The notes under the pieces were generated by a model, which worked only from the letters and a program-made list of their open reading frames with translations, was not told where the DNA came from and ran no database searches. A stretch of 64,000 bases of DNA from Monosiga brevicollis MX1 (Eukaryota; Opisthokonta; Choanoflagellata; Craspedida; Salpingoecidae): assembly GCF_000002865.3 (NCBI RefSeq), contig NW_001865067.1, positions 337,207-401,206 on the forward strand, in the 5' to 3' direction. Numbering within the stretch: position 1 is the first letter of the stretch; every line of letters begins with the position of its first letter. Below are positions 46,511 through 63,568 of this stretch, one piece after another. The translations under genes and the position numbers were made by a program.

Positions 46511-47964
46511 TTATGCTTGCCATAAGGCCGGAGTGGTCCATGGGGGCGGGGCGGTATTGACATACTGAGGGGCCAGAAACGGGAAACGGGCATAGCGAAA
46601 CGGTGCAGGAAACTCGTGCTTGACGCCCAGGACCACGCAAATGGCCGACCGGCCCACGGACCAGACAAAACCCACACCAAACACAAACAGCAGAAAAGGC
46701 ATGAGCACAACGGTGAGGAGAAGATACCACAGGGTATCGCGACCATATCCCCAGGCTGCATGAAGCCAGGTCTCGTCTTGACGCTGTCGCTCGGCAGAAA
46801 TGATGTCTCCCGACCCCAGCATGGCAAAGGTCTGGAAGTGGTGCTTGCGACAAATAGGACACTGCCGCTCCGTTTGGGTGATGCATTCGTAGCAAAAGAC
46901 GTGGCCACACGAGCACATGCAAGGATCGAGCATGCGATCGCTGAGGCAGATGGGGCAATCATCATCCAGAGCGCTAAGTGGACCGAGCTCCTCAGTTTGG
47001 TTGATCGCATCCCCCGCCGTCTCCGACTCGCCTGGGGACGCGGGCAAGTGTTGGTCATCCTCATCCGGCGCCAGATCCAAGACGGCGGGGTCTGACAGGT
47101 TGCGCGTGTCTACTGTTCGGCGGGGTAGCCGACAAAGTATTCTTGCGGGCCCCAGAGAGCGATAAAAGTAGGCGTCATTCAACACGTGATGGGCTGTACG
47201 TGCAACAGAACCCATGGGTTGGACAAGCGGAACGAGGTGAGGGCAACGGCGAGCAAGGTGAAGATGGATTCAACCACGCGCACGATTCATCTTGTGAGGG
47301 GCGCGGTGGTTTGTGATGGGAGCCAAGCTGGCCAGTCTTGATCGAATCCTCCCCACCAGCCCAAAGGAATGACAGGCAGGGCATCAAGTGTATGGCAAGC
47401 TATGCACCACAAGCACCACCGACCTGTGCCGCGAATGTAGCAGTGACAAGTCTCGGCTAGCCGAAAGAGGCGCATGACAGCGACGTAATTCCAACGCCCG
47501 TAGTTCATGAGCGTGACAACGGACTGAGTAAGGGCCGGCAGGGCACCGATGGGATAGGTCCCGGTCTTGATTCGATGGCGCTCAAGCTACAGGTGAGTCA
47601 TGCGCGAGCATGAGCAAGAGGCCACGGCGCAAGCTAGCAGGTTGGCAATGACAGCAGACGCGTTTGGATAATGCACTACCTCGCTGAAGCGGTCTTGACA
47701 CCGGCTTTCCTCTGCTATAAAAACATCATTGATGCGAGCCACCTGTGGACGCGATTGGACCGGAGTCGGGAAGCAGTGAGAAGCAAAAAGCGCGCGCGCC
47801 TAAGCAACTCGGAGATTCCGCACGCATGCACACACTTCTTCCTCAAGCATTTTCGTTGCAGCCAGGGCTTCCTTCTTGAGGATCAGAGCTTTACAGCCAT
47901 GGTAGTTGAGGTGTTCAAGGCCCGAGCTCTCGCTCCGCGCCCGCAGCTGACGCCCAAAGCCCAT
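46511..47964 (-). CDS. Membrane-anchored RING finger protein (predicted E3 ligase)
   Basis: Four exons, 47964-47836, 47742-47680, 47586-47424 and 47193-46511, sum to 1,038 nt, 345 residues, with all phases closing. The RING finger is C3HC4: CPICLSDRMLDPCMCSCGHV, then FCYECITQTERQCPICRK. It lies at about 210-250. Two hydrophobic helices follow (TLWYLLLTVVLMPFLLFVF and GVGFVWSVGRSAICVVLG), so the protein is C-terminally anchored with the RING probably cytosolic. The N-terminal half is helical (KKEALAATKMLEEE, LTQSVVTLMNYGRWNYVAV). It vaguely recalls RING peroxins in having a helical N-half and terminal RING, but the RING precedes the helices here, so I do not assign it. Likely ubiquitin ligase; substrate unknown. 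Confidence 0.75.
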
Positions 47965-48230
47965 GCCGACGGCACAGCTATTCCACGAGACAGGAGCGCG
48001 GCGGCGTTGCTTCGGCGATCCAGAGGTACATGCACAAGAGGGCTCTTCACAGGGAGAGATCCAAGAGCAACGAGGGCAAAAAATGGAAATAAACCGGCCC
48101 GGAGAAGAAGAGAGAGGCAAAAATCAGGAGTGACAGCGTGGCAACAGCACGATGGCGGCCTCCATGGGCTATCGGCGCAATGCGGCGAGATATATGGCGG
48201 CAATCTGGCGACGGACGTGGCGCTGGCAAC

Positions 48231-48262
<32 letters not shown>

Positions 48263-48881
48263 GAGAGAGAAGAGAGTGAGAGAGAGACAGAGAGAGACAG
48301 AGAGAGAAGAGAAAGAAAGAGAAATGGAATTGTTGCAGAGAAAATTAAAGAAAAAGAAGGAAAAGTCCTCTCAGTCTTAAAAAGTTGAAGCAAAATAAAG
48401 AGAAGATGAACATGTCTAACATCGTTCCACGTTAATCATCAGTTAAAAAACCATGGTAAACGGCGTAATAACATGAGAAGATGTAGAAGAAGAATGGGCA
48501 AGTGTAGTAGAAGAAGGTAGAAATGGTTGTAAGGAACCCCATGTCCAAACGTTCATGATGATGATCACACACTGTCACTCACTTTTGTTGTTGCGACTGC
48601 ATCGGGTGGTGTTGCTCATGTGTGTTCCAGCGGGCATCGCCAACAGCGTCCAATGGCAACGTTTGACAGGGTATGGAGCATATGGCGTTGCTCAAGGGGG
48701 CTTATCCCAGGAGCCCTAATAATCTCCTCAGTCGCAACGAGAGGCGTTTGATGTTGTATCAATGACGCATCAGATTCAGGTTGCAGAATTGGGTAGGCCA
48801 AGCGTCAAAGTGACGTCTCGGGACTGTGTGCGAATCGCGGGCCCCATGTCCAGTACTACAAGTTGATTTTAATAATAAAAC
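47965..48881. other. Intergenic region with GACA/GAGA tract
   Basis: A degenerate (GA)n/(GACA)n tract at 48,230-48,320 lies upstream of the RING gene (CT in its sense strand). The remainder, to the 3' end of the receptor kinase gene, shows only a 61-codon minus-strand frame without an ATG (48,616-48,801), not called. Confidence 0.55.
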
Positions 48882-54671
<5,790 letters not shown>

Positions 54672-54901
54672 GACAGCGATGCGCCGACCCAAACCGACGC
54701 CCACTCCAACACGTTAGAATCGATCAGCTCCCGTCTCTTGCCATCCTTGACCGTGCGCTCAAACCACGACCACATACCCCAGCCAAGCCCATGCTCACAT
54801 CAAATGCAAGTTGCCCTGAACACCACCCCAGTCTCCAGAACTGGAGCAGTCGCGCGCGTCAACCTGGCGCAGCAAAACACACACACGCGCGTTCGAGCAT
54901 C

Positions 54902-55074
54902 AGGAAATTGTCTCTGTCTCTCTCTGTCTTTCTCTCTCTGTCTTTCTCTCTGTCTTTCTCTCTGTCTTTCTCTCTCTCGATCTCTCGATCTCGATCAATC
55001 TCTCTCAATCTCTCTCGAAAGCTCTCTCGATCTCTCGATCTCTCGATCAATCTCTCTCTAAAGCTCTCTCTCTA

Positions 55075-55149
<75 letters not shown>

Positions 55150-55186
55150 AGCTCTCTCTCTCTCTCTCTCTCTCTCAAAAAAAAAT
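54902..55186. repeat. (CT)n and CTTT/CGAT degenerate tract
   Basis: Degenerate TCTCTGTCTT and TCTCGATC units at 54,905-55,075, then perfect (CT)n to 55,148 and (CT)n to 55,176, with an A run after. It lies between the receptor kinase start and the FAD synthase stop. Confidence 0.95.
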
Positions 55187-55466
55187 TGTGTTGAATTCCC
55201 CGTTCAAGTGTGATGGTCAGGTTAAACCTCCTTTCCCTTCCCCCGTATGCATGTCAATCGCTGCGACGCTGAGGGCTTGGATACTGTGCTGTCTGGCCTT
55301 GAGGAGCGGGGCTACAGAGGCAACGACGCGTGATTGGTTTGAGCAATAAAAATTAAACTCATGCCTTGAAGATAAGCGTGGGACACGGTCCCCAAAATGA
55401 CGGCCCAAAGAGAGCGGGACATCTGTAGCCTGATTCGGCCCTTGGAGTGACATCGAGAAACCAGGC

Positions 55467-56814
55467 TCAAGCCCAGCCGAGGCTGCGCCGGTAGCCCAGG
55501 CCACCCGCAAGAAGGCCGATCAGCAAGGCGGAGGCTAGCCACACGTTACAGGAGGTGCCAAGAAGCGAGGGCGGTGCGCCTGTTGTTGAACCGCGACCAG
55601 CGCGTTCAAGGGCGCCATCGCTCAGCGCTGAAGCTGGCGCGTAGGTACCATCGGGGCGTCGGAGGGCCGGGTTGGGCCGCGTGTCCCCCACCGCACCGAG
55701 CGATGTGTAGCCCTGCACGGAAATGAGCGCATGAGCAAACAGTACAGGGTTTCAGGCATTGGTTCAGCAGCAGGTGCCAAAAGGAGCAGGCGCAAAACGA
55801 GACATACCATGTCGTATAGGCGGCAAAACGGTTTGTCTTGGAGATAAAGCCACACTTGGCCGTACGTCCAGTGCAGGATCGGCTGAACACGCATGAATCG
55901 AGGCCATCTAAAAGACATGACCGACCGAGCAGGCAAACGTAGGGATGGGCCTTCGGTCAGGACCGCGGACGCGATACGAGGGGCGGAAAGAGACTGCGGT
56001 GCCTGCGGGCGGCGGGCACGCGACAACGTACCCGGGATCACTCATCTCAAAAGTACTCAGCTGCTCGGCACGCGGATCCCCCAATCGTGTGCCGAGAAAG
56101 ATGGCTTTGATGCCGTTCTGCATGTGTACGCCACTCGGGTGAGTGCGGGCGGGGCGCCAGCGGGTGATTGCGTCGGACTCTGAATGAGACACGGGCGGCG
56201 CACCTGGTTGACGACGCGGTCCAATGCAGCCTTGTAATTAGCAGCCACATATTCGACATTAAGCTGATACCTGTGGCACGTTGACATGAGCATCAACGAG
56301 CGGCCACACGCTCGTCCGGCAAGCAGGCGGATCGGCACTGCAAAACCTCACCGGGCTTGACAGTCGGCTATAAAGTCTTTCACCTCTGGAAATTCATCCG
56401 GCTGGTCAAAGTACACCTGTCGGTTCCAAGGAAAACGTGCCAAAGAGAATGCCATGAACAAGCCGAGACAGGGCCACAACCGAAGAAGCCTCGATGCGCT
56501 CCCGCGCCCAGAGGCACTCCATCACCGGCTAGAGGGGGCGGGCACATGCATCATACGTAGTGGATTTGGCGAAAGGTGTCGGGGAGAGCCTGACGAAGGA
56601 GGTGTAACAAGACGGTCGAGTCCTTGCCGCCATTAAAGCTCAGGGCCACTCGATCCGCCCTAAAAAAAAAAAGCAACCCCTTGGCAAGTGAGCGCTGCCC
56701 GTTTGAGCTGAGCGGCACGTTCCAGACTGGCAGTGTTGCGCGCGCGTACCCGAACACAGCCACGGTATCCCTAATACACTGGCAGGCTGCCGTCACATAC
56801 GCCGGCTCGGCCAT
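55467..56814 (-). CDS. FAD synthase (FMN adenylyltransferase) with C-terminal membrane anchor
   Basis: Seven exons, 56814-56750, 56659-56557, 56416-56352, 56270-56204, 56117-56032, 55907-55808 and 55712-55467, sum to 732 nt, 243 residues. It carries the PP-loop-like LSFNGGKDSTVLLHLL of the PAPS-reductase fold, the FAD-synthase segment VYFDQPDEFPEV, AIFLGTRLGDPRAE, PGWPRFMRVQPILHWTY, and GYTSLGAVGDTRPNPAL. These follow the order in yeast Fad1 and the C-terminal domain of human FLAD1. It adenylates FMN to FAD. There is no N-terminal molybdopterin-binding domain. The last 30 residues are a hydrophobic helix (SCNVWLASALLIGLLAGG) ending YRRSLGWA. This gives a tail-anchor topology not usual for the family. 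Divergent from WDR43. Confidence 0.9.
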
Positions 56815-57096
56815 GGTCGTTTGCCCCGGCTGCGGGTCGCCTGCATGCACACCCGCGCCCTCTGTGCCTTGCGTGCAACCACCAGCTCACACAGCTGCAC
56901 ACACACAACTGCACACAACTGCACGCAGTTGCTGGTGGCAGACCGACGGACAGACCGTCACCACGCGCCTTTTTTTCCTCCGCCACCCCGCTCCAGCTCG
57001 TGTCCGTCCGGGCACACTTCCAGCTTCCAGACCACTCGTGTCTAGATGTGTGTGTGTGTGTGTGTGTGTGATGTGATTTCGTGCTGATTTCTCTCC

Positions 57097-57154
<58 letters not shown>

Positions 57155-57711
57155 CTTCGTTGGTCTCTCAGTCTCCCGCAGTCTCTCTCAGTCTCCCACA
57201 GGTTTCTCTCTTCGACTCTCTCTCTCTGCATGTCGTCGTGCTATTCCTCTCTCTCTCTCTCTCTCTCTCAAACTTCAGTCGTTTATTGTAGTGTAACATC
57301 CATCACACTCTGTGTACAGCTCCACACGTGGGCCACTATGTGTGTGTCTCTCTCTCACTCTCTCTCTGTTCCTCTCTGTCTCTCTTTCTGTCTCTCTTCT
57401 ATTTTCTTCCTCTCAAAGAGAGAGAGAGAGAGAGAGAGCGATTTTAATCTCTTTTCTTTCTCTTTGGTGGTCTCTCGGTTGCCTCGGGGGGCGCGCTGTT
57501 CGTGTTCGTTTTGGCAGCGCCAGTGGTGAGGTGGACTCACAACTCGTTGATTCGAGCTGTGTGTGTGAGTGGTGTTGCCGCGGTTGTGCTGGTTCGCGCT
57601 CTTCTTGCAAGAGTGTGTTGCTTGCCTGCCTGAGAAACAAGCCCCTGTTTGTTTCTCTCTTTTGACTTTTTTGGGAGTTGGCAGCGCTTTGACTTGCCTT
57701 GCCCCGACACC
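56815..57711. promoter_or_regulatory. Divergent promoter region, FAD synthase / WDR43
   Basis: 900 bp between the two start codons. It has short (TG)n at 57,048-57,070 and CT tracts at 57,100-57,151, 57,248-57,270 and 57,345-57,400. A GA tract at 57,415-57,438 is complementary to the CT tracts. The CT tracts are in the sense strand of WDR43. No open frame here is convincing. Confidence 0.5.
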
Positions 57712-60700
57712 ATGGACACGGCCGTGCCTCGCTGCTGCAAGTACGTACCTTCTCCCCACATCTCCATCTCCATCCGTTCTCCCAACTCGCCGGCGACATG
57801 CCCTTGCTCCTTTTTGTTTGTATCAAGGAGGAAGGCACTGCCAATGGCTTGTCTCACACACACATGTACACACCATGTGGTCTTTCTTTCTTTTCAGTGA
57901 CTTCACGTGGTCGACCACGCTCGCACTCTCTCTCAACTCACATGTGCGCGTGCTTTCTTTCTTTGATATATTTGGTCTTCTTGGTCTTTGACAGGTTCAG
58001 CGATGATGGTCGCCGATTCGCCATCCTGCTCAGTGATGGCCACCTTCGCGTTTGGGACGTTACCAACAATGACGTTATCATTGAGCGAGTACGTGTCTGC
58101 CGCTGCCCTTTTTTTCTGCTCTCTCTTTTCTTAACGCTAAACCCAACAAGCGTCTTGACTGGCCCCCACCCAACCTGCACCTTATCATGCTCTTTTGTTG
58201 CGAGTAGAAGGCCAATCTGAGCGATCCAGTTTGTGCCCTGGCTTGGGAACACGGTGCCGTCGACCAGTCCAAGAAGCGCAAAAAGCGCAAGGCCCAAACA
58301 GATCGCCTGTTTCTCGGCACTTCCAGTGGCAAGGCCATCATCTTCTCGGTTGCCACGGGCGAAGAACAAATTCTCAACAAACCCCACCGCAGCGCTATCA
58401 CAGAAGCCATCTGGACCTCGGACAACAGCTACATCTTGACTGCCTCGCGTGACAAGACCGTCTGCCGCCGCTCTACCACTGAGGACCGTGCCGACTTTTT
58501 CAATGCCGACAAGCGTGCCGTCACGTCCTTGAGCTTTGGCCCGACTCTGGATGTCGATGGCACAAGCGTCGACACGCTCATCACTGCCGGCAATCAAATT
58601 CGCCTTTGGCGCCTTGACACACTCCAGGAGGTCGAGGTAAGCCCGGTTGCATTGCCAGTGTTGTGATGTGATCACAAAACACATGATCCTCCCATCCCAG
58701 CGACGCCTCACTGCTTTGTCTCTCTTGCGTTGTAGAAATATCCTGGTCACGATGCCAGCGTCACCTCCCTCGCCCTTCTGCCTGTCCCGGACCTGAAGTT
58801 TTGCTCGCTGGCCCGTCAACAACATGCAGACACCAGCATCAACGTTTGGCACGCTGCCCCCGGTCAAAAGAAGAACAAACATCCCTTTGCCACTTGCCAC
58901 TTGAGCCAGAGCCCGATGAGCATGTCGACCACTGCCTCGCCGAAAGAAGCGACGGCTCATGAGAGCTGCCGTATTGCTGCCATCGACGTCCGTGGTACCA
59001 TTTCCGTCTTTACCATTGACACCTCCAAGGACGCTTACACTGAACCCATTCATCCCGCCTGCACCATCGCCATGACTACCGGTGAGTCGCGAATCTCTCA
59101 CGTCTGTTTGGTGTGTTCTTCTCCTCACTAGTGTGAGACTGCCTTACCAACGTGAACTCACGAACGATCTGCATCCTTTTGCTAGGCGATGTTCCCTCAG
59201 TGCCCGTCCCCGTTTTGGCGGTGGCTTTTGTGCAATCACGTAGCGACCAACTGGTGTTGGCCCGGGGCTCTGACGTTGCACCTGAATTTGAAACCTTGGT
59301 ACGGAAGCCGAATGAGTCTTATCTGCACTCATTTTTTGAGCCTTGTTTTTTGTTGTCTTGCCCCGTCATGTCGGCTCACCTTTCTTCTTTCGCTCCTGTA
59401 GTCCATCTCTGATGCAAGTGGGCATGGTCTTTGCGCCTCGATGACCTTGACGCGTGCGGCCCCCGTGCTCTTGACCATGGCCAAGTCTGCCAACGCCCCT
59501 ACATCTGCCAACCAGTCGAATCCCGTCGACGCCAACCTGAATATTCTCGGTGCCGCCGACGCCCTGAAGAGCAAGCGCGCGTCGAGCAAAACAGCTGGCG
59601 ATGCAACACTGGGTCAACAGATTGCAGATGCCCTTCACCAATCGGAATCCTACGGTCGGTCGCCGCAATAGCATGGCTTTGTTTCCCGCTGTGCACCTTG
59701 GTCCCTGACTTGATAATTATTATTTTTATTTTTTTTTTGTGTGTGTAGATGGATACACCCGTAGTGGTCAGCCACGCTCTGGCACCCTCTCTCAAATGCT
59801 GGCGCAAGCCTTGCACTCGGACGATCAAGCGTTGCTGGAAGAGGTGTGTATACTCATTTCTCAAGTTCTGGATGTGTGGACGTCTGTCTGCTTGTGTCTT
59901 CTTGAGTTGTGTTTTGATTGTGAGCTTGTCAAGTTGTTTTTCTCGTTTTGATTGCTTTTACACAACACAAGCCTGTCCATTGTCGCACCTCGCTACATAC
60001 GCATCCAACGATGGATGCCGTTCTTTCGGCTTGAATGAAAAGACGAAGAACAAACCCAGGGCTAGAGGGCGGCGCGCGAAGCATTCCTGTGCGCGTTGCC
60101 TTATTAACTGGGAGATTTCAGCGGGTATGGCTGTGAGCCTGAGGCCGAGGTCTTTCGGGACCCCTGCCTCGCCCTAATTAACGAGTTTTACCGTTCCCTG
60201 GGGTGGCCGCCATGCCTGCAGCGCCTACATCTCTGCTCGCGGCGTGAATCACGACTTTCGGGTCGGACATGTGCGCCGCGTAGTCATGATAGGGCAACAT
60301 TCCTTTTAACACTCCCTCGCATCCTGTTGTTTCGACACACTGTGTGATGCTCTGGTGTTGTGTCTTGCGAACAAACGATCGTGTGCTGTATATCGCCGAT
60401 GTACACAAACGCTCATGTGCTTTGCTCGTCTGGATGACATGGATGAACAGTGCCTGGCCGTCAACAAGGAGAAAATTGTGTCCGCCTCGGTGGGCCGTCT
60501 GCCACAGGAGCATGTCTTGAGCTTTTTCAAGATTGTCCTGGCTAAGCTGCAGGCCAAACCCAGTCGTGGCACGGCCTTGCTGATCTGGATTCGGGCCGTG
60601 TTGGTGACCCACTTTGCGTACCTGGCCTCCCAACCCGACCTCTCGTCTGTGCTGGGTCCCCTATACAGTCTGATTGAAGCAAGAGCTGCCTCCATGAACC

Positions 60701-61197
60701 CTCTCCTCAAGCTGCAAGGCCGTCTTGACCTCATGCTGGAGCAAACGCGCCGCGCGCAAGCCCGTGAGGAAGAGGAAGAGGAGGTCATGGTTGAATTTAC
60801 GCCTGGAAGCGTGTATTACGACCAGAACGGTGCGTGCTTTTATCTTATGTTGCTCTTCTTTTTTATATTCATGCTTGTGGGCGTTGTTGTTGGTATCTTA
60901 CCAGAGGCTCACATGTTTTTTGGATGTGTTGTTGCAGAGGATGATGATGATGACGAGGATGAGGACGTGGCCGGTGCTGGTGGTGCCACCACGGGTGATG
61001 ATGACATGCTCATGGACGACGAGGCCGATGACGATGAGATGTGGGACGAGGAGCGCGAGGACCTCTTCCAAGACAACCTCCGTGCCGCTGATTTTGAGGA
61101 TGAAGGCGCTGGCGCTGGCAGCGATGACGAGGACGAGGATAATGATGATGACGATGATGATGAGGGCGACGATGACGATGAGGAGGATGATGAATGA
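57712..61197 (+). CDS. WDR43: WDR43/Utp5, small-subunit processome protein
   Basis: Nine exons: 57712-57740, 57995-58088, 58208-58636, 58736-59081, 59186-59298, 59402-59654, 59749-59843, 60451-60829 and 60938-61197. They sum to 1,998 nt, 665 residues (human 677). WD40 repeats run from FSDDGRRFAILLSDGHLRVW through LILTAS-type strands (YILTASRDKTVCR, LITAGNQIRLWRL). The Utp12-type helical domain follows (SQMLAQALHSDDQALLEE, joined to CLAVNKEKIVSASVGRLP, then AVLVTHFAYLASQPDLSSVL). The C-terminus is a long Asp/Glu tail. This order matches WDR43/Utp5 of the t-UTP (UtpA) subcomplex needed for rDNA transcription and 18S rRNA maturation in the nucleolus. Intron 7 is 607 nt, much longer than the others. 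Confidence 0.93.
60061..60300 (+). ncRNA. Candidate structured RNA in WDR43 intron
   Basis: GC-rich island inside an otherwise T-rich 607-nt intron. Three stems are visible. The first is GGCGGCGCGC (60068-60077) with GCGCGTTGCC (60091-60100), with a GG/TT internal loop. The second is GGTC-TTTCG-GGACC near 60149-60162, inside GAGGC...GCCTC arms. The third is CGCGGCG (60239-60245) with CGCCGCG (60274-60280), holding an inner CGAC-TTTCGG-GTCG. An ACA trinucleotide lies about 15 nt after the last stem. Introns of ribosome-biogenesis genes often host snoRNAs, and animal WDR43 is a known host. The class here (H/ACA-like or other) is not determined. Confidence 0.35.
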
Positions 61198-61340
61198 GGC
61201 AGCGCCTATTCTCTGCCTACTCGGCTTTTCTTTTCCATTCTTTAAGCAAATTGACCCTCGATAATATTATTGCTATCAAGGCTTATTATTGTTGTTGTCA
61301 ATTCCGTGACCAGGCACACTCATCACCGTTTTCCGGTGGC

Positions 61341-61492
61341 ATTTCTGATCGATTCTTCATTGCTCTACCTAGCCTTTTCAAACAAACTAACTTGCATTCC
61401 CAAAAATCAGGCACTCATTTCTGATCGATTCTTCATTGCTCTACCTAGCCTTTTCAAACAAACTAACTTGCATTCCCAAAAATCAGGCACTC
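61341..61492. repeat. Perfect 76-bp tandem duplication
   Basis: Unit 61341-61416 is repeated exactly at 61417-61492 (begins ATTTCTGATCGATTCTTCAT, ends AAATCAGGCACTC). It lies between the convergent ends of WDR43 and the F-box gene; its last two bases overlap the F-box stop codon. Absence of differences implies a very recent event or an assembly artefact. Confidence 0.95.
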
Positions 61493-63334
61493 AAGGGAGT
61501 TGTGACCATGTCAAATGACAAGCGGCTTCACTGTCGATCGTGAACAGGGGCATGGACAGTTGTAGCCGCCAAAACGAAGCTGGCGCGTTATGCCTGGGCA
61601 TGGGCTGGGCGTAGGCCTGTGCCTGTCGTCGGGGTCTGGCGGTGAGGCAGAGCGCTATGCCAGATGATAATTGCAGTTTGGACGCACATAAACTCACCAG
61701 CGGGCACCACTTGAAGGGATACCAGGAAGCGGCGGGTGAGCCTGGTGTCGTTGAGACGCGACATGCGGTGGTGGACAAGGAGGAGAGGACAAAGGGCGAG
61801 GATGGCGTGGGGCGATACAACCAAGCCGTGTGCACGCCGTGCGGAAAGAGGCCGGAACCGTGAAAGCACAGAATGGCTCCAGAAGGTAAAGTCCAATCGT
61901 GAACCCAGTCAGCATGATGACGCAATACGACAGGCACGCCATCAAAAGGCCAGGGCAAGCTTTGGTAGAGCTCTAGACTGTCGGCATGGTAGATGTCAAT
62001 GGCACGCTGGTGGGTCACAAGAACCAAGTCTTGCCATCGACACACGCCAAAACTGTGCGCAGCAGTGAACAAGGCCGGCCCCTGGGGTGCTCAAGAAAGG
62101 AGAAAATACCGTAGAAAGGTGGGCATTTGTCAAGCATATCATCGTCCGGATTTCCAGAACGAAATGCAGCAAACGTACGATGGGAACGGGCTGGTTGTCC
62201 TCGCGAAGATTGAGCATGACCGGTTGATCATCGTAGGCTAAGGCACACCAGAGAAATGAGGGCGATGAAGCTTGAGGCTGGGCGAGGCAGGACGCAAGGA
62301 TTGGAGCCAATTTACGTACCGGCGTACAGCATGTCGGCTTGATCAGAACCGGCGGACGTGAGAGTCAAAACATCATGGATGACCACCGCTCTTGTCAGCG
62401 GGGACGCAGCCAAAAGCCGGCCCCTACTGTGCCAGTCCCAGACTATTGTGTGCAGCTGGTCAGTCTACCGATACAGCAAAGTCATTGAGTTATACTAGAA
62501 ACCAAGCGATGCGAGCCGTGTGGTAGAAGACGGGGAAGGCCGCACCTCTTGCTTGACATTGTATGTGTACGGCAACACCTGACCCGAGGCCAAGAGCCGA
62601 AAGAGGCAGCAACGGCAGTGAGGAAGAAGCTCGTGGCCACGGCCAAGTAAAGTCAGGTCAGTACGCACTTGATACAAAAGAGCGTGCAGCTCTGCCCCAA
62701 CATGTTCACTCTGGGCTGCCAATGGCAAGGCTTGCAGTCGGCGAAAAATCTGAGCAGTCGTCGTTCGGGGGAGAATAAGTGCGCTGCCGTAGTTGCTTGA
62801 GCAGGCAACGACAAGAACAGGTTCAAGGAGACAAACGTCACCTGCTGACAAAGGCTGATTTGGGCCTCCTCCGGGCGGTTAATTGGCTCCAGCTGCACCC
62901 TGGCCACGACAGCGCAGGCGAGCGCTTGGCAGAGCAAGGCCGCATCTTCGAGGATCATCGCTCGCCAGCGTCGGCACACTTGTGTGCACAATAAAAGGGT
63001 TTGTAGATCCATATAAAAGCAGATTCGGCGAAAGATGTCTTGAGGCAGCTGCCCCACAATATCAGTGGCGGCAAGTCGCTGGCCGGCCAGTCGATGCAGC
63101 GTCCGCAGGTCTGCCACACACGCACACTGAGCCAGCATCCAGAGCGAGCACTAAAAACTCGACCATCCGACCCCATCCGATCCGAGCAAGCGCCCTCATC
63201 TTACCCTCTGCATCAAGTCGCCGCACCAACCACGCCAGCGTCTCCAGCCCCACCCGCCCCTGCTGTCGACCCCATTCGCGCCGCAACCCGGCCGGCACCC
63301 GACCTTCCAGCTCCTCCAGCGGTTGATCCAACAT
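61491..63334 (-). CDS. F-box protein with probable beta-propeller C-terminus
   Basis: Exons 63334-63205, 63110-62842, 62749-62669, 62578-62546, 62464-62320, 62237-62179 and 62081-61491, phases consistent throughout. The N-terminal region is helical (LDQPLEELEGRVPAGLRRE, LAWLVRRLD). The F-box lies at about 60-105: LPQDIFRRICFYMDLQTLL, then CTQVCRRWRAMI. The rest has WD/kelch-like strand pairs (HTIVWDWHSRGRLLAAS, DLVLVTHQRAIDIYHADS, LVHDWTLPSGAILCFHGSG-type), suggesting a propeller for substrate recognition. F-box proteins link substrates to SCF ubiquitin ligases through Skp1. The last exon is read straight through to a TGA at 61491; an extra intron within it (a possible donor after HHADW) cannot be excluded. 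Confidence 0.72.
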
Positions 63335-63568
63335 CGACCCCGACACGGAGACACTTTTTCACCTGTTCATCGAGACAACTTCGGTCACGTACCAAGTGTC
63401 ATCCCTTATGGTTTGACCGTTGAGATTCGTTCTTCCGTTACAATTTCCGTTGCATTTTCCTTCTCCTCAACGGTGAGTCCCCACCCTTCCTCATTCCTCG
63501 CATGCGCTGCCATTTATTGATGCGTGAACCATCTCACCTTGCCTTTCTTTTCTTTGCGTGCAGCCATT
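63335..63568. promoter_or_regulatory. Compact bidirectional promoter with 5' UTR intron
   Basis: Only 234 bp separate the divergent start codons at 63334 (minus) and 63569 (plus). Within it a donor ACG/GTGAGT at 63474 and an acceptor GTGCAG ending at 63563 define a 90-nt intron in the 5' UTR of the plus-strand gene, leaving 5 nt before its ATG. Confidence 0.55.

Noticed and set aside
60355-60450. N-terminal extension (MLCLANKRSCAVYRR) of WDR43 exon 8
   Set aside because: It lies before the CAG acceptor at 60450; splicing from 59843 gives the conserved Utp12-type junction ALLEE-CLAVN.
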